This document shows positions 36,401 to 44,231 of a DNA stretch of 64,000 nt, piece after piece. Origin of the DNA: an uncultured Oscillospiraceae bacterium. Lineage in GTDB: Bacteria; Bacillota; Clostridia; Oscillospirales; Acutalibacteraceae. Each line of letters begins with the position of its first letter. The first letter of the stretch is position 1. The notes under the pieces are model-generated. The model made no database searches. It was not told the origin of the DNA and worked only from the letters and a program-made list of their open reading frames with translations. The stretch covers positions 1-64,000 of the forward strand of contig URCA01000001.1 in NCBI GenBank assembly GCA_900546265.1, written 5' to 3'. A program made the position numbers and the translations under genes.

Positions 36401-37997
36401 CACCCCGGACGGCACGATCCGCGCCAAAGAGGGCGAACGGGTCGGCACGATTGAGACTGGCCCCGGCGGACTCGGCGTAAGCGCCCCCTTCTATCTGGGC
36501 CGCTACAAGCTGGTGGAGGAACAGGCCCCCGGCAATATGGTGCTTAACCCAGAGCCGCAATATGTGACGCTGGAATACGCCGACCAGACGTTGGAGATTA
36601 CGCAGGCGGAAACCGAATTTACCAACGAGCGGCAAAAGGTTGAAATTATGCTGAAGAAGGTGCTGAAACAGGACGAGACCTTTGGCCTTGGCATGAACGG
36701 CGAAATTTTGTCGGTGCGGTTCGGCCTATATGCCGCTGAAGATTTGACGGCCGCGGACGGCAGCACTATTCCGGCGGACGGTCTGCTGGAGATCGTTTCC
36801 TGTGATGAAACCGGTAAATCAGCCTTTACCACCGACATACCGGCGGGCGCCTGCCTGTATGTGAAGGAGTACAGCACCAACGAGCATTATCAAATCAGCG
36901 ACGAGAAATATCCTGTGGTATTCGAATATGCCGACCAGGATGTGGCGATTGTTCACATCCTTGTCAACGACGGCGTGCCCATTGAAAACGACCTCATCCG
37001 CGGCAGCGTCCTGGGCAAGAAGATCGATGAGGACGGCTTCAGCATCGGCGGCGTCCTGTTTGGGCTGTTCCGGCCAGAAGAAACCACCTTCACCGAGGAA
37101 ACCGCCCTGCTGACAGCGGAATCCAACGAAATCGGCGTATTTGGATTTTTCAATGTGCCTTACGGCCACTGGATCGTGCGGGAACTGAAACCGGCCCCGG
37201 CCTTTGTACTCAATGAAACCCTGTATCCCGTCACCATTTCCGAGCAGGAGGAAACGATTGAGATCACAGCAGAGAACCGGTATATCACCGGTGCTGTCCA
37301 AACCACCAAGGTGGACGCGGCGTATCCAGGCAACAAGCTGTCCGGCGCGGTGTTTGAGGTCTATGTGGATGTGGACGGCAACCGGGAATTCGACGCGGCA
37401 ATCGACCGGCCGGCGGGGAAATTGGCTGAAACCGAGCCGGGCATTTACCGGCTGGACGGGCTGCGGTACAACGGCTATTTCCTGCACGAAGCGGCCAGTC
37501 CAGAGGGCTTCCTCCCGGATGAAGGCTACTACTATTTTGAAATCCGGGAAGACGGGAAAACCGTCATTGTGGAAACCGAGGCAGGAGTCGGCTTTCTCAA
37601 TCAGCCCGTTTTAGGCAACATCCGTATTCTCAAAAAGGACGCGGACACCGGCGAACCCTTGTCGGGCGTAGTGATCGGCCTGTTTGATATGGACGGCAAC
37701 GAGGTGGCCCGCGGGGTCACAAAGTCCGGAGAGCTGCTGTTTGAGGGTATCCGCTATGGCTGCTATGAGTTGCGGGAACTGGAAGCCAAAGATGGCTACT
37801 ACCTGCTGAAAGAGCCCGTCCCGGTGGAAATATCGGAGCACGGTCAGACGCTCACGGTAGAGCTGACAAACCACAAAATTCCTGAAATTCCCCAGACCGG
37901 CGACAGCGGCACAGCCGCCGGCGTCTGCCTTGCTCTGTTCGGCGTGGCCGGCATTGCCCTCGCTTTGACAGGACGGCGCAGACGCAGACACTCTTAA
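33474..37997 (+). CDS. Giant thioester/Cna-B surface adhesin with sortase signal
   Basis: The 1,507-residue protein has a signal peptide and an N-terminal thioester-type domain (about 30-350). In that domain FMYCIHKW and YAACQAIAWEI place a Cys and Gln as in thioester adhesins. About eleven Cna-B (SpaA-type) repeats follow; most begin with a Lys-containing strand such as LKLIKTSEDG or IRILKKDADTG and end with Asn-containing strands, as needed for isopeptide bonds. It ends IPQTGD, hydrophobic helix, RRRRR. It should be wall-linked and act in cell contact. Start follows GAAAGGAGATTT. Such adhesins accompany conjugation genes in Clostridia elements. Confidence 0.88.
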   Translation: MTGKKLIAVMSALLLLISSFSAAAASYQHGDKVRVTLSECWAFHGGRRPGETSTSNGGNRGNHYNNRLYWYEGYSIDILHTDNLYPPQYNGRTFMYCIHKWQDYGNGERQFYTDSGGHLFDSLYWNSLGREKQRLLQLLSIYGFPARTPEELGAPSVDDTYAACQAIAWEIVTGRRTLNGFTPNYKSSGNEDTPTVARAKDNATYFRDCYMYYPYDGNGHSIGEATPALAAYNKVWADMAKHDTLASFSGQTLKLKWDNTAKAYTGSITDTNGMLANSFLSSSLPSGVSCDISGNNAKFTSMQEISQSVLVEFQKELSELCKSAPFAVLETVDGKPGQEMMSGIMNDPRWFSLHIRTSSGRIDIEKQSADGIVAGMKFRIVGNGIDQAVTTGSNGKVSLSLPAGTFRVFEVDVPDRYETPPEQTITVTEGNTTAVLFRNNYKYGSLKLIKTSEDGKVGGISFRIVGNGVDRVIATQTDGTFLWDSILLPGVYEITEQTDDKYEPQATQRVTVVAGRTSTVTFNNVLKRGTLEVAKTSEDGLKKGMTFRLSGTSLSGLPVEQYAVTGLDGIARFEDVLISGDIPYLLEEVGTPNRYVVPANQTAVIEWNKVTHKSFENVLKKWQAVVTKSDDETGTAQGGASLAGAVYGVFKGEQLIDRYETNAAGQFTTQYYPCGDDWTIRELSPSEGYLLNETIYHVGAQAELYELEYNQTALDVIETVKKGRVALIKHNDDGSTGIEHPEVGAEFQLFLKSAGSYEKAEDSERDLLVCDEHGFARSKDLPYGLYTVVQTKGKEGTALMPAFDVFIQKDGQIYRYLINNATFEALVEIVKKDIETGKVIPAAGIGFKVRDTDTGDYVVQHINYPTPMDIDTFYTDSTGRLMLPEPLPFGHYEILEQCTAYGYVLSSEPVPFAVDGTQTTITVEKHNITQKGQILVKKSGEVFSSVTETNGLYQPVYAVTGLPGAVYAVYADMDITTPDGTIRAKEGERVGTIETGPGGLGVSAPFYLGRYKLVEEQAPGNMVLNPEPQYVTLEYADQTLEITQAETEFTNERQKVEIMLKKVLKQDETFGLGMNGEILSVRFGLYAAEDLTAADGSTIPADGLLEIVSCDETGKSAFTTDIPAGACLYVKEYSTNEHYQISDEKYPVVFEYADQDVAIVHILVNDGVPIENDLIRGSVLGKKIDEDGFSIGGVLFGLFRPEETTFTEETALLTAESNEIGVFGFFNVPYGHWIVRELKPAPAFVLNETLYPVTISEQEETIEITAENRYITGAVQTTKVDAAYPGNKLSGAVFEVYVDVDGNREFDAAIDRPAGKLAETEPGIYRLDGLRYNGYFLHEAASPEGFLPDEGYYYFEIREDGKTVIVETEAGVGFLNQPVLGNIRILKKDADTGEPLSGVVIGLFDMDGNEVARGVTKSGELLFEGIRYGCYELRELEAKDGYYLLKEPVPVEISEHGQTLTVELTNHKIPEIPQTGDSGTAAGVCLALFGVAGIALALTGRRRRRHS

Positions 37998-38024
37998 AAT
38001 CAAAAAAGAAAGAGGTATTTCCTT

Positions 38025-38492
38025 ATGAAAAAATACTATATGTCCTTTGTGGATTTTTCCGAGATCATCAACGTCACAGCGGACGAGGAGCAGCTTACCA
38101 AAGCCTGCGGCCGTATGGAGGAACTGGAACTGCTCACTGAAAAAGGCAATCCCAGCCCCGCACAGATCGGGATTATTGCCCAGGCTGAAGCCGGCCCCTT
38201 TTACGATAAGTTGAAGAAGCGGATCTCGCGGCGTCCAGGCGGTATCGCCGGTGTCAAAAACACCATGCAAAAGCTGTATGACCGCAAGGAATACACGGCG
38301 CTGTTTTTGTATCTGGCAATCCTGTACGGCTTCCTGGAGTGGCAGGTACCGGAAAAGATTCTTCTGCTCCCGGCCGTACCGGACGCCCTGAAAATCTTTG
38401 AAGGAGATTTTCTGACAGCCTTCGACGAGCGGCTGGCGGCGGAAGCCGCAGGTGAATCGACCGACGCACAGACCGAAACTGAAAATCTGTAA
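38025..38492 (+). CDS. Conjugation-region protein of unknown function
   Basis: This 155-residue, mostly helical soluble protein has no signal peptide and ends in a disordered Ala/Glu/Thr tail. The start follows GAAAGAGG. It lies between the adhesin and the VirB2-like gene and is probably co-transcribed with them. I do not recognise a family. Confidence 0.6.
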   Translation: MKKYYMSFVDFSEIINVTADEEQLTKACGRMEELELLTEKGNPSPAQIGIIAQAEAGPFYDKLKKRISRRPGGIAGVKNTMQKLYDRKEYTALFLYLAILYGFLEWQVPEKILLLPAVPDALKIFEGDFLTAFDERLAAEAAGESTDAQTETENL

Positions 38493-38499
38493 AACGGAT

Positions 38500-38527
38500 A
38501 GGCGGGGTCGGCTGTCCGGCCCCGCTT
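38500..38527 (+). promoter_or_regulatory. Intergenic hairpin ahead of the VirB2-like gene
   Basis: GCGGGGTCGG and CCGGCCCCGC form a 10-bp stem (one G-U pair) with loop CTGT and no T-run. It may stabilise or process the transcript to raise pilin expression; inference. Confidence 0.4.
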
Positions 38528-38564
38528 CCGGGGAAAGCATCTATTAAACTTCAGGAGGAACCTT

Positions 38565-38909
38565 ATGCGTAAGAAAAGACATAAGGTTTTTCTCCTGCTC
38601 CTATTTACGCTTCTGCTCACCTGTCTTTTCACAACAACCGTATTTGCGGCGGGGAAAAACCTGTTTGAAGTCGCGGACGACATCATCCGGGACGTTTACG
38701 GCCATATCGTCGGTATCTCCACAGTACTGGCCTGCCTGATGACGGCCTTCGCTATCATCAGCGCCAAGGTGTCCAACAACCAGCACAAATCCGACCAGGC
38801 GTGGGACTGGCTCAAACGGATCTGGCTGTCATGGGCGATTCTAAATCTGATGGGCGCCATTTTGGCATATATCACACCTTTGTTCAGCGGATACGCCACG
38901 CTACCATAG
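38565..38909 (+). CDS. VirB2/TrbC-like pilin or pore subunit
   Basis: The 114-residue protein has a cleavable-looking signal (TTTVFAAG) followed by two hydrophobic helices (about 45-65 and 85-110) with a short charged loop between. This is the VirB2/TrbC pilin layout. Start follows CAGGAGGAACC. The next gene encodes the VirB6-like channel protein, which supports the assignment. Sequence similarity within this group is always low, so the call rests on topology and position. Confidence 0.6.
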   Translation: MRKKRHKVFLLLLFTLLLTCLFTTTVFAAGKNLFEVADDIIRDVYGHIVGISTVLACLMTAFAIISAKVSNNQHKSDQAWDWLKRIWLSWAILNLMGAILAYITPLFSGYATLP

Positions 38910-38934
38910 GATAGCCGGGACAGGAGGATGATAT

Positions 38935-40497
38935 ATGCTGGAAGGAATTTTACAGGGCCTGTGCGAATGGATCTACGGGCTGTTTCTGGATCTGATCGCT
39001 TACTGCGCCAATGCCCTGCTGGGAGTCATGACAACCGACCTCACCTTTTGGGAAACCAGCGTGCCGGTTGTCACCACCCTCTACCAAATCTTTGTCGCTG
39101 TCGGCTGGGGCCTGCTGATCGGCAACTGCGCCTTCCAGGCCATGAAAGCCATGTTTGCCGGGTTCGGCTTTGAAACCGAGTCCCCGGCGGTGCTGGTACT
39201 CCGTACGGCCCTGTTCGGCACCCTGCTCATCTTTTCCCGGGACATCTGCGACATCGGCCTCTCTATCGGAAAAAAGGTGATCGACCTGGTGGGGATTCCC
39301 ACCAGCGTCGCCCTCACCTTCCCGGACGGAAGCTATTTTACCGGCGTAGGCGCGAGTTGGCTGTTGGTTATCATCATCGGCTTTATTCTCGGCTTTCAGC
39401 TCATCAAGCTGTTTTTCGAGGTCGCAGAACGGTATGTGGTGGTGGCGGTGCTGACGCTGCTGTGCCCGGTGGGCCTCGCTATGGGCGGCAGCAAAGCTAC
39501 CAAGGACATCTGTGTGGGCTTCATCCGCACCTATGCGTCCATGATCGCCATGATGGTGCTCAACGTCCTGTTTCTCAAGCTCATCCTGTCCGCCCTGGCC
39601 ACCATGCCCTCCGGTATCTACGTCTTGCCGTGGTGCCTCCTGGTGGTAGGCATTGCCCGGGTGGCCCGAAAGGCGGACAACCTGATTTCTAAAATCGGCC
39701 TGAATCCGGCCATTACCGGCGATCCGCTGGGACACGGCCGGGGCATGATGGCGATGATGATGGCGGCCCGCACTATTATGAACAGCGCCTCCAAGACAGG
39801 AAAAGGAAAAGCCGGCGGCGGAAAAATGGGAGGCAACCCGCGGATGCCAGCCGGCGGCGCGGGAAATTCCCATAACGCCGTGGGCGGGACGACTGTCGGC
39901 GGCGCAACCGCCAGCACCAACGTCCACAGCGATACCGGCGTCGACGCCCGTTCCCAGGCCGGGCAAAGCAGCCAGAGCAGCCATTTTGGGGCGGCGGGCA
40001 ACACGGTCAACGCGCCGTCCTCCTCTTCTTCTCGGTTCGGCTCCAGCAGCTATACCGGCGTGAGCAGTTCGGGTTCCGTATCTTCATCTTCCGGCGGCGT
40101 TCATTTCGGCAGCACCGGGACAACGCGTGTGAATACCAACCGGTTTGGCGCGCACCCCGGCGTATCCGGCTCGCGGCCGGGCGGAAATAAGCCGGGAACA
40201 AGGCCATCCCCGCAGAAAGGCGGCAAGGCCAGTCCGGGAAAGCCCACTGGGACTATTCCGTCCAGAAAAAGGACACCCGGTTCCGCTGGCAAATCGGCTG
40301 CTGCAGCGGGGATTCGGCAGAACGAAAATCCTTTCAAGGCGCAAAGGCCGCCGACGGGATCGGTGTTCATATCTCCTGCCCAGCGGCAGCCTTCGACTTC
40401 TGCCGGCCATATGCCGCGTGCCGATGGGGCAGCCATGCCGAACAATCTGCCGGATACCTCTCCAAGCGAAAAAGGCGGTGAAGGGCATGGCGAATAA
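38935..40497 (+). CDS. VirB6/TrbL-like conjugation channel membrane protein
   Basis: The 520-residue protein has about six membrane helices in residues 10-270, including the conserved-looking RTYASMIAMMVLN region. A long Gly/Ser/Asn-rich tail follows (about 300-520). This fits the VirB6-like proteins of Firmicutes conjugative elements. Start follows CAGGAGGATGATAT. Its last codons overlap the start of the VirB1-type gene by 11 nt, so translation is coupled. Confidence 0.8.
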   Translation: MLEGILQGLCEWIYGLFLDLIAYCANALLGVMTTDLTFWETSVPVVTTLYQIFVAVGWGLLIGNCAFQAMKAMFAGFGFETESPAVLVLRTALFGTLLIFSRDICDIGLSIGKKVIDLVGIPTSVALTFPDGSYFTGVGASWLLVIIIGFILGFQLIKLFFEVAERYVVVAVLTLLCPVGLAMGGSKATKDICVGFIRTYASMIAMMVLNVLFLKLILSALATMPSGIYVLPWCLLVVGIARVARKADNLISKIGLNPAITGDPLGHGRGMMAMMMAARTIMNSASKTGKGKAGGGKMGGNPRMPAGGAGNSHNAVGGTTVGGATASTNVHSDTGVDARSQAGQSSQSSHFGAAGNTVNAPSSSSSRFGSSSYTGVSSSGSVSSSSGGVHFGSTGTTRVNTNRFGAHPGVSGSRPGGNKPGTRPSPQKGGKASPGKPTGTIPSRKRTPGSAGKSAAAAGIRQNENPFKAQRPPTGSVFISPAQRQPSTSAGHMPRADGAAMPNNLPDTSPSEKGGEGHGE

Positions 40498-41317
40498 AAG
40501 CGGCATGGATCGGCTTGCCGACCTGGCGCACCATGTCAAGGCGCTGAAAGACATCATCAAAGCGGCGCTACGCGGCGGCTGGCACGCCGCCGCTTTGCAG
40601 GCGTTGAAGCATTACTGGCCTCAGATTCTGGCTATTGCCCTTGTCCTGCTGTTCCTGCCTCTGCTGATTTTTCTGTGCCTACCGGCCATGCTGTTCGGTT
40701 TCGGTAGTTCGGGCGGCGGAGCCACGGCATCCATGTCCTTCCAGGCTACGACTGTAAAAGGGTATTACGGCCGGTACGCCGAATACTGTACCGCCCGTAT
40801 CGATGAGATAAAGAAAACGGTGATAGACGGCAGCACCGGCGGCGGGGACGACACCGTTCATGAACCGCCGGATCAGGAGTATGCCTATGAGATCGTCCTT
40901 ACCGGCGAACCGATGGAGGAGAACTGGTTTATCGCCCTGCACTCCGTCACCACCGGCAACGACCTGAACGCTATGTCGGAGCAGAGCGTCAAGGAATTTG
41001 TAGAAAAGAGTATTGTCTACACAGTAGAGGATAAGCCAGCAGGAAAGGAAACAACAACGACCGGGACTGCCGCCACAACCACTACAACAGCTTTTCATGA
41101 TGATACGGTGAACAATCCGCCGACGCCGGAAAGCAATGCGGCATCCGAAAGCAGTACGACTTCTGCAACGGAACCTCCGGCGGCAACGAAAATTCTGAAA
41201 ATCCGGTATTTGTCGCCGCCGGAATTCCTGGACTATTACCGTTATTCCGATGCCGACCGAAACTGGGCGCAGCTCATGGTGCAGACCTTAGAGCAGGGAA
41301 CGTCCTCTGCCGGGTGA
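40487..41317 (+). CDS. VirB1-type conjugation protein lacking its hydrolase domain
   Basis: This 276-residue protein starts with HHVKALKDIIKAAL, a membrane helix (about 45-68) and an extracellular part (ENWFIALHSVTTGNDLNAMSE). That is the N-terminal half of the lysozyme/NlpC-type or CHAP conjugation hydrolase of Tn1549-like elements. In those, the cell-wall hydrolase domain follows; here there is a Thr/Ser linker, a short FLDYYRYSDADRN-like segment and a stop. The hydrolase part is missing, so wall opening would need another enzyme or is lost. The stop overlaps the GTG of the next frame. Confidence 0.7.
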   Translation: MANKSGMDRLADLAHHVKALKDIIKAALRGGWHAAALQALKHYWPQILAIALVLLFLPLLIFLCLPAMLFGFGSSGGGATASMSFQATTVKGYYGRYAEYCTARIDEIKKTVIDGSTGGGDDTVHEPPDQEYAYEIVLTGEPMEENWFIALHSVTTGNDLNAMSEQSVKEFVEKSIVYTVEDKPAGKETTTTGTAATTTTTAFHDDTVNNPPTPESNAASESSTTSATEPPAATKILKIRYLSPPEFLDYYRYSDADRNWAQLMVQTLEQGTSSAG

Positions 41318-41352
41318 GCGCCAAATTCATGGACAGAAAGGAAATGCTCCGT

Positions 41353-41688
41353 ATGGACACGGTATATATTCCCAGCAACTACACCGATGCCGGTAAGCTG
41401 CTGGGGGCTTTTGCGCTCCGTCAGGTAGCGGAATGCGCCGCCATCTGCCTGCCGCTGGCGGCGATGGTTTTCCTGCTGTGCCCCCTGGGGCTGACAGGAA
41501 AAATCATTGTCTGCGCCGTGCTGGTCGTGCCTGCCGGCGGGTTTGCCCTGCTCGGCGTCCAGGACAACAGCTTACTCACCTTTGCCCGCCTCTACAGCCG
41601 CTGGCGGAAAAACAGGCGGATATTGATTTACAGGGGGACACAATGGATACACGCAAACCAAAAGAAAAACAAAAAAGGCTCGATTTGA
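41353..41688 (+). CDS. prgI: PrgI family conjugation membrane protein
   Basis: The 111-residue protein shows the PrgI layout: VYIPSNYTD near the start, two adjacent hydrophobic helices (about 30-68) and a basic C-terminus. I start at the ATG at 41353 after AAAGGA; a GTG at 41314 overlapping the previous stop is also possible. PrgI proteins sit with VirB4 in the inner part of Gram-positive type IV secretion systems, and here the VirB4 gene begins inside this one. Confidence 0.8.
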   Translation: MDTVYIPSNYTDAGKLLGAFALRQVAECAAICLPLAAMVFLLCPLGLTGKIIVCAVLVVPAGGFALLGVQDNSLLTFARLYSRWRKNRRILIYRGTQWIHANQKKNKKGSI

Positions 41689-44186
41689 AATCCCTGCTGC
41701 TGGGGACTTCCAAAGAAACCACCGTACCCAGAAGCCGGTTTCCAAACGGAACACAGAGCCTTGTTCCGGTGGTGGACATTAGGCAGGGCGTCCTTATCAC
41801 CGAGGACGGCCGTTACATCAAGGTGTTGGAGATCCTTCCCACCAACTTTTATCTGAAATCCCGGGTCGAACAGCAGAATATCCTCTACTATCTGTCCAGC
41901 TATCTGAAGATTGCGCCGTCTTCCCTGCAAATCCTGGTGACGACCCAGCGGGCCGACATCGACGCCTACTGCGCACAGATGGAACAGTATTACAACGCGG
42001 AAACCAGCGAAGCCTGCAAAGAAATGATCGTGGAAGACGTGCAGTTGGTCGATTATCTGGCGGCCACGGAAATCGTCACTCGCCGGTTTTACCTGATCTT
42101 CGCCTATACCGGCACTGCGTCGGAGCTGGATGACATCGCCAGGGAGCTTGCCGAGCAGGCCGAAACCGCCTGTCAATATCTCGACTACTGCGGCCTGGAA
42201 GTCCTGCGTCACGACCGATACGACGAGTTCCTGCTCAAGACCCTGTACACGGCGATCCATAAACCGCAGACCAGCCCGGTGGATCTTGCCGCACTGCTTT
42301 CCCAGATCGGCCCGGTCTGCGGTGCGTCCGACATACCGGCAGAAGAGCTGGAGGATGGGGATATGGATGGCGTGACGACGGTGCAGGACGTGTTGGCGCC
42401 CAACGAATGCGATTTGACCCACAAGGGCTATATCCTCATCGACGGTGTATTTCATGCCTATTTATATATCGCCGGCTATGGGTATCCCACCGAGATGGGC
42501 CCGGCATGGCTTTCCCCGCTGGTGGAGCTGGGCGACGGCATTTCTCTCAGCTTTTTTCTGGACAGAAAGCGCAAAGAACAGGTGCTGCCGAAGATCGCCA
42601 AAACCACCATGTTCAACCGGACGCGGCTGCGGGACGTGGAGGACACCCGCGCCGACTTTGAAGAACTGGACGACGCCATATCGTCCGGGCTGTACATCAA
42701 GGATAAGCTCAATCGGGAAGGCGAGGATTTCTGGTATATGCACACCCTCATCGAAGTGACCGCGCTGGACAGGGAAACGCTGAACCGGAGGATTCAGCAG
42801 GTGCAGAACCTGTGCGCCTCCATGAATATGACCGTCCGACGGGCCGACTGGTGCCACGAGCAGGGCTTCCGCTCCATGCTGCCGGTTGCCCGGCTGGACG
42901 CCGACCTCGCCAAAAAAGCCCGGCGGAACGTCCTCACCAGCGGCGCGGCCGCTGCCTTTCCTTTCTCCTCCTATGAACTCTGCGACGACACGGGAGTGCT
43001 GCTGGGGATCAACCTGCACAACAATTCGGCGGTCATCGTGGACAACTACGACACGGATCAGTACAGCAACGGCTCGTTCGCCATATTTGGCATGACCGGT
43101 GCCGGTAAAACCTTTACCCTTTTGCTGCTGGCTCTTCGCCTGCGGATGTGCGGGGTGCTGGTCTTTATTGTCGCCCCGGAAAAGGGGTTCGAGTTCCGGG
43201 CCGCCTGTGAAGCCATCAGCGGGCAATATCTGCGGATCGCCCCCGGTTCCGACGACTGCATCAATCTCATGGAAATCCGGCGGACAACCCTGGACATCGA
43301 CAGCAGCATGGCGGACAACGTACAGCGCAGCGACTCGGTGCTGCTGGACAAGGTACAGGACATCCATACCTACCTGCGCCTGCGGTACCCGGAAATGACG
43401 CCGGAGGAATCCTACCAGCTCAATATTGCCCTGCTGGAATGCTACGAGAGCTTCGGAATTACCAAAGACAACGCTTCCCTGCTGAAGCCGGACGGCTCTT
43501 TCAAGGATATGCCGGATTTCGCCCATCTGTATCCCTTCCTGCTGAAAGTTCCCGTGCTGAAGAACGTGGCGCTGGCCGTCAAGGAGCTGGTCGACTTCGG
43601 CATGGGCGGGCAGACCAACGTGGATTTGACCTCTTCTTTTATCGTTTTTGATACGTCGGGCAACAAGCAGCAGGACATCAGTTCCTCTATCTTCATCGCC
43701 ACCTCCTTTATCCGGGACGAGGCCAGCCGCTCCCGCACCCGTAAAAAAGCAGTGTTTGGCGACGAGCTGTGGCTGATTGCGGGGAACGAAGGCAACGAGC
43801 AAGCGGCGGATTTTGTCATCGGGCTGGCAAAGACCATCCGGGGCTATGGCGGCATCTTCGTCAGCGCCACCCAGAACACCATCGACTACTTTGCTCTGCG
43901 GGACGGCAAATTCGGCGACGCAATCCTGAACAACAGCCGCTTCAAGCTGCTGCTCCAAATGGAAGAACCGGAGGCCCGCAAGCTCCAGGAAAAGCTTGGA
44001 CTGTCGGAGGAAGAAGTCATGCAGATTGTCCGGTGCGGCCGGGGGCAGGGTCTCCTTTGCGCCGGGAAAAGCCGGATCTGTGTGGAGATCCGCGCCTCCC
44101 AGATGGAATATGATCTGATCACCACCAACCGGGCCGATCTCGAAAAACGGGAAATCAAGGAAGCGCCGGAAACGGAAGAAGCATGA
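41643..44186 (+). CDS. virB4: VirB4/TraE-type conjugation ATPase
   Basis: The 847-residue protein has the VirB4 N-terminal domain and a C-terminal ATPase domain. Walker A is GMTGAGKTFTL (about 483-493), the Walker B-type segment is AVFGDELWLIAG (about 705), and FVSATQNTIDYF follows. It energises assembly or operation of the conjugation channel. I start at the ATG at 41643 (after AGGGGGACAC), which overlaps prgI by 46 nt; a longer frame upstream would run through prgI. All motifs look intact. Confidence 0.93.
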   Translation: MDTRKPKEKQKRLDLKSLLLGTSKETTVPRSRFPNGTQSLVPVVDIRQGVLITEDGRYIKVLEILPTNFYLKSRVEQQNILYYLSSYLKIAPSSLQILVTTQRADIDAYCAQMEQYYNAETSEACKEMIVEDVQLVDYLAATEIVTRRFYLIFAYTGTASELDDIARELAEQAETACQYLDYCGLEVLRHDRYDEFLLKTLYTAIHKPQTSPVDLAALLSQIGPVCGASDIPAEELEDGDMDGVTTVQDVLAPNECDLTHKGYILIDGVFHAYLYIAGYGYPTEMGPAWLSPLVELGDGISLSFFLDRKRKEQVLPKIAKTTMFNRTRLRDVEDTRADFEELDDAISSGLYIKDKLNREGEDFWYMHTLIEVTALDRETLNRRIQQVQNLCASMNMTVRRADWCHEQGFRSMLPVARLDADLAKKARRNVLTSGAAAAFPFSSYELCDDTGVLLGINLHNNSAVIVDNYDTDQYSNGSFAIFGMTGAGKTFTLLLLALRLRMCGVLVFIVAPEKGFEFRAACEAISGQYLRIAPGSDDCINLMEIRRTTLDIDSSMADNVQRSDSVLLDKVQDIHTYLRLRYPEMTPEESYQLNIALLECYESFGITKDNASLLKPDGSFKDMPDFAHLYPFLLKVPVLKNVALAVKELVDFGMGGQTNVDLTSSFIVFDTSGNKQQDISSSIFIATSFIRDEASRSRTRKKAVFGDELWLIAGNEGNEQAADFVIGLAKTIRGYGGIFVSATQNTIDYFALRDGKFGDAILNNSRFKLLLQMEEPEARKLQEKLGLSEEEVMQIVRCGRGQGLLCAGKSRICVEIRASQMEYDLITTNRADLEKREIKEAPETEEA

Positions 44187-44213
44187 CCCACCCGGCGGGC
44201 GAGTCATGCTTCA
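44177..44213. terminator. Hairpin between convergent virB4 and DUF234 ATPase genes
   Basis: GAAGCATGAC and GTCATGCTTC (44178-44187, 44203-44212) are perfect 10-bp arms; the left arm contains the virB4 stop codon. There is no clear T-run, so it is a possible bidirectional terminator or the edge of an inserted cassette. Confidence 0.45.
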
Positions 44214-44231
44214 AGAGCTGCCAAACACTCT

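Noticed and set aside
41433..41642. Longer N-terminus for the VirB4 ATPase
   Set aside because: The extra residues are out-of-frame translation of prgI; the ATG at 41643 has a good ribosome binding site and a natural VirB4 beginning.
42462..44207. Minus-strand frame of 581 codons opposite virB4
   Set aside because: virB4 has intact Walker motifs and overlapping neighbours on the plus strand; the minus frame is compositional shadow.
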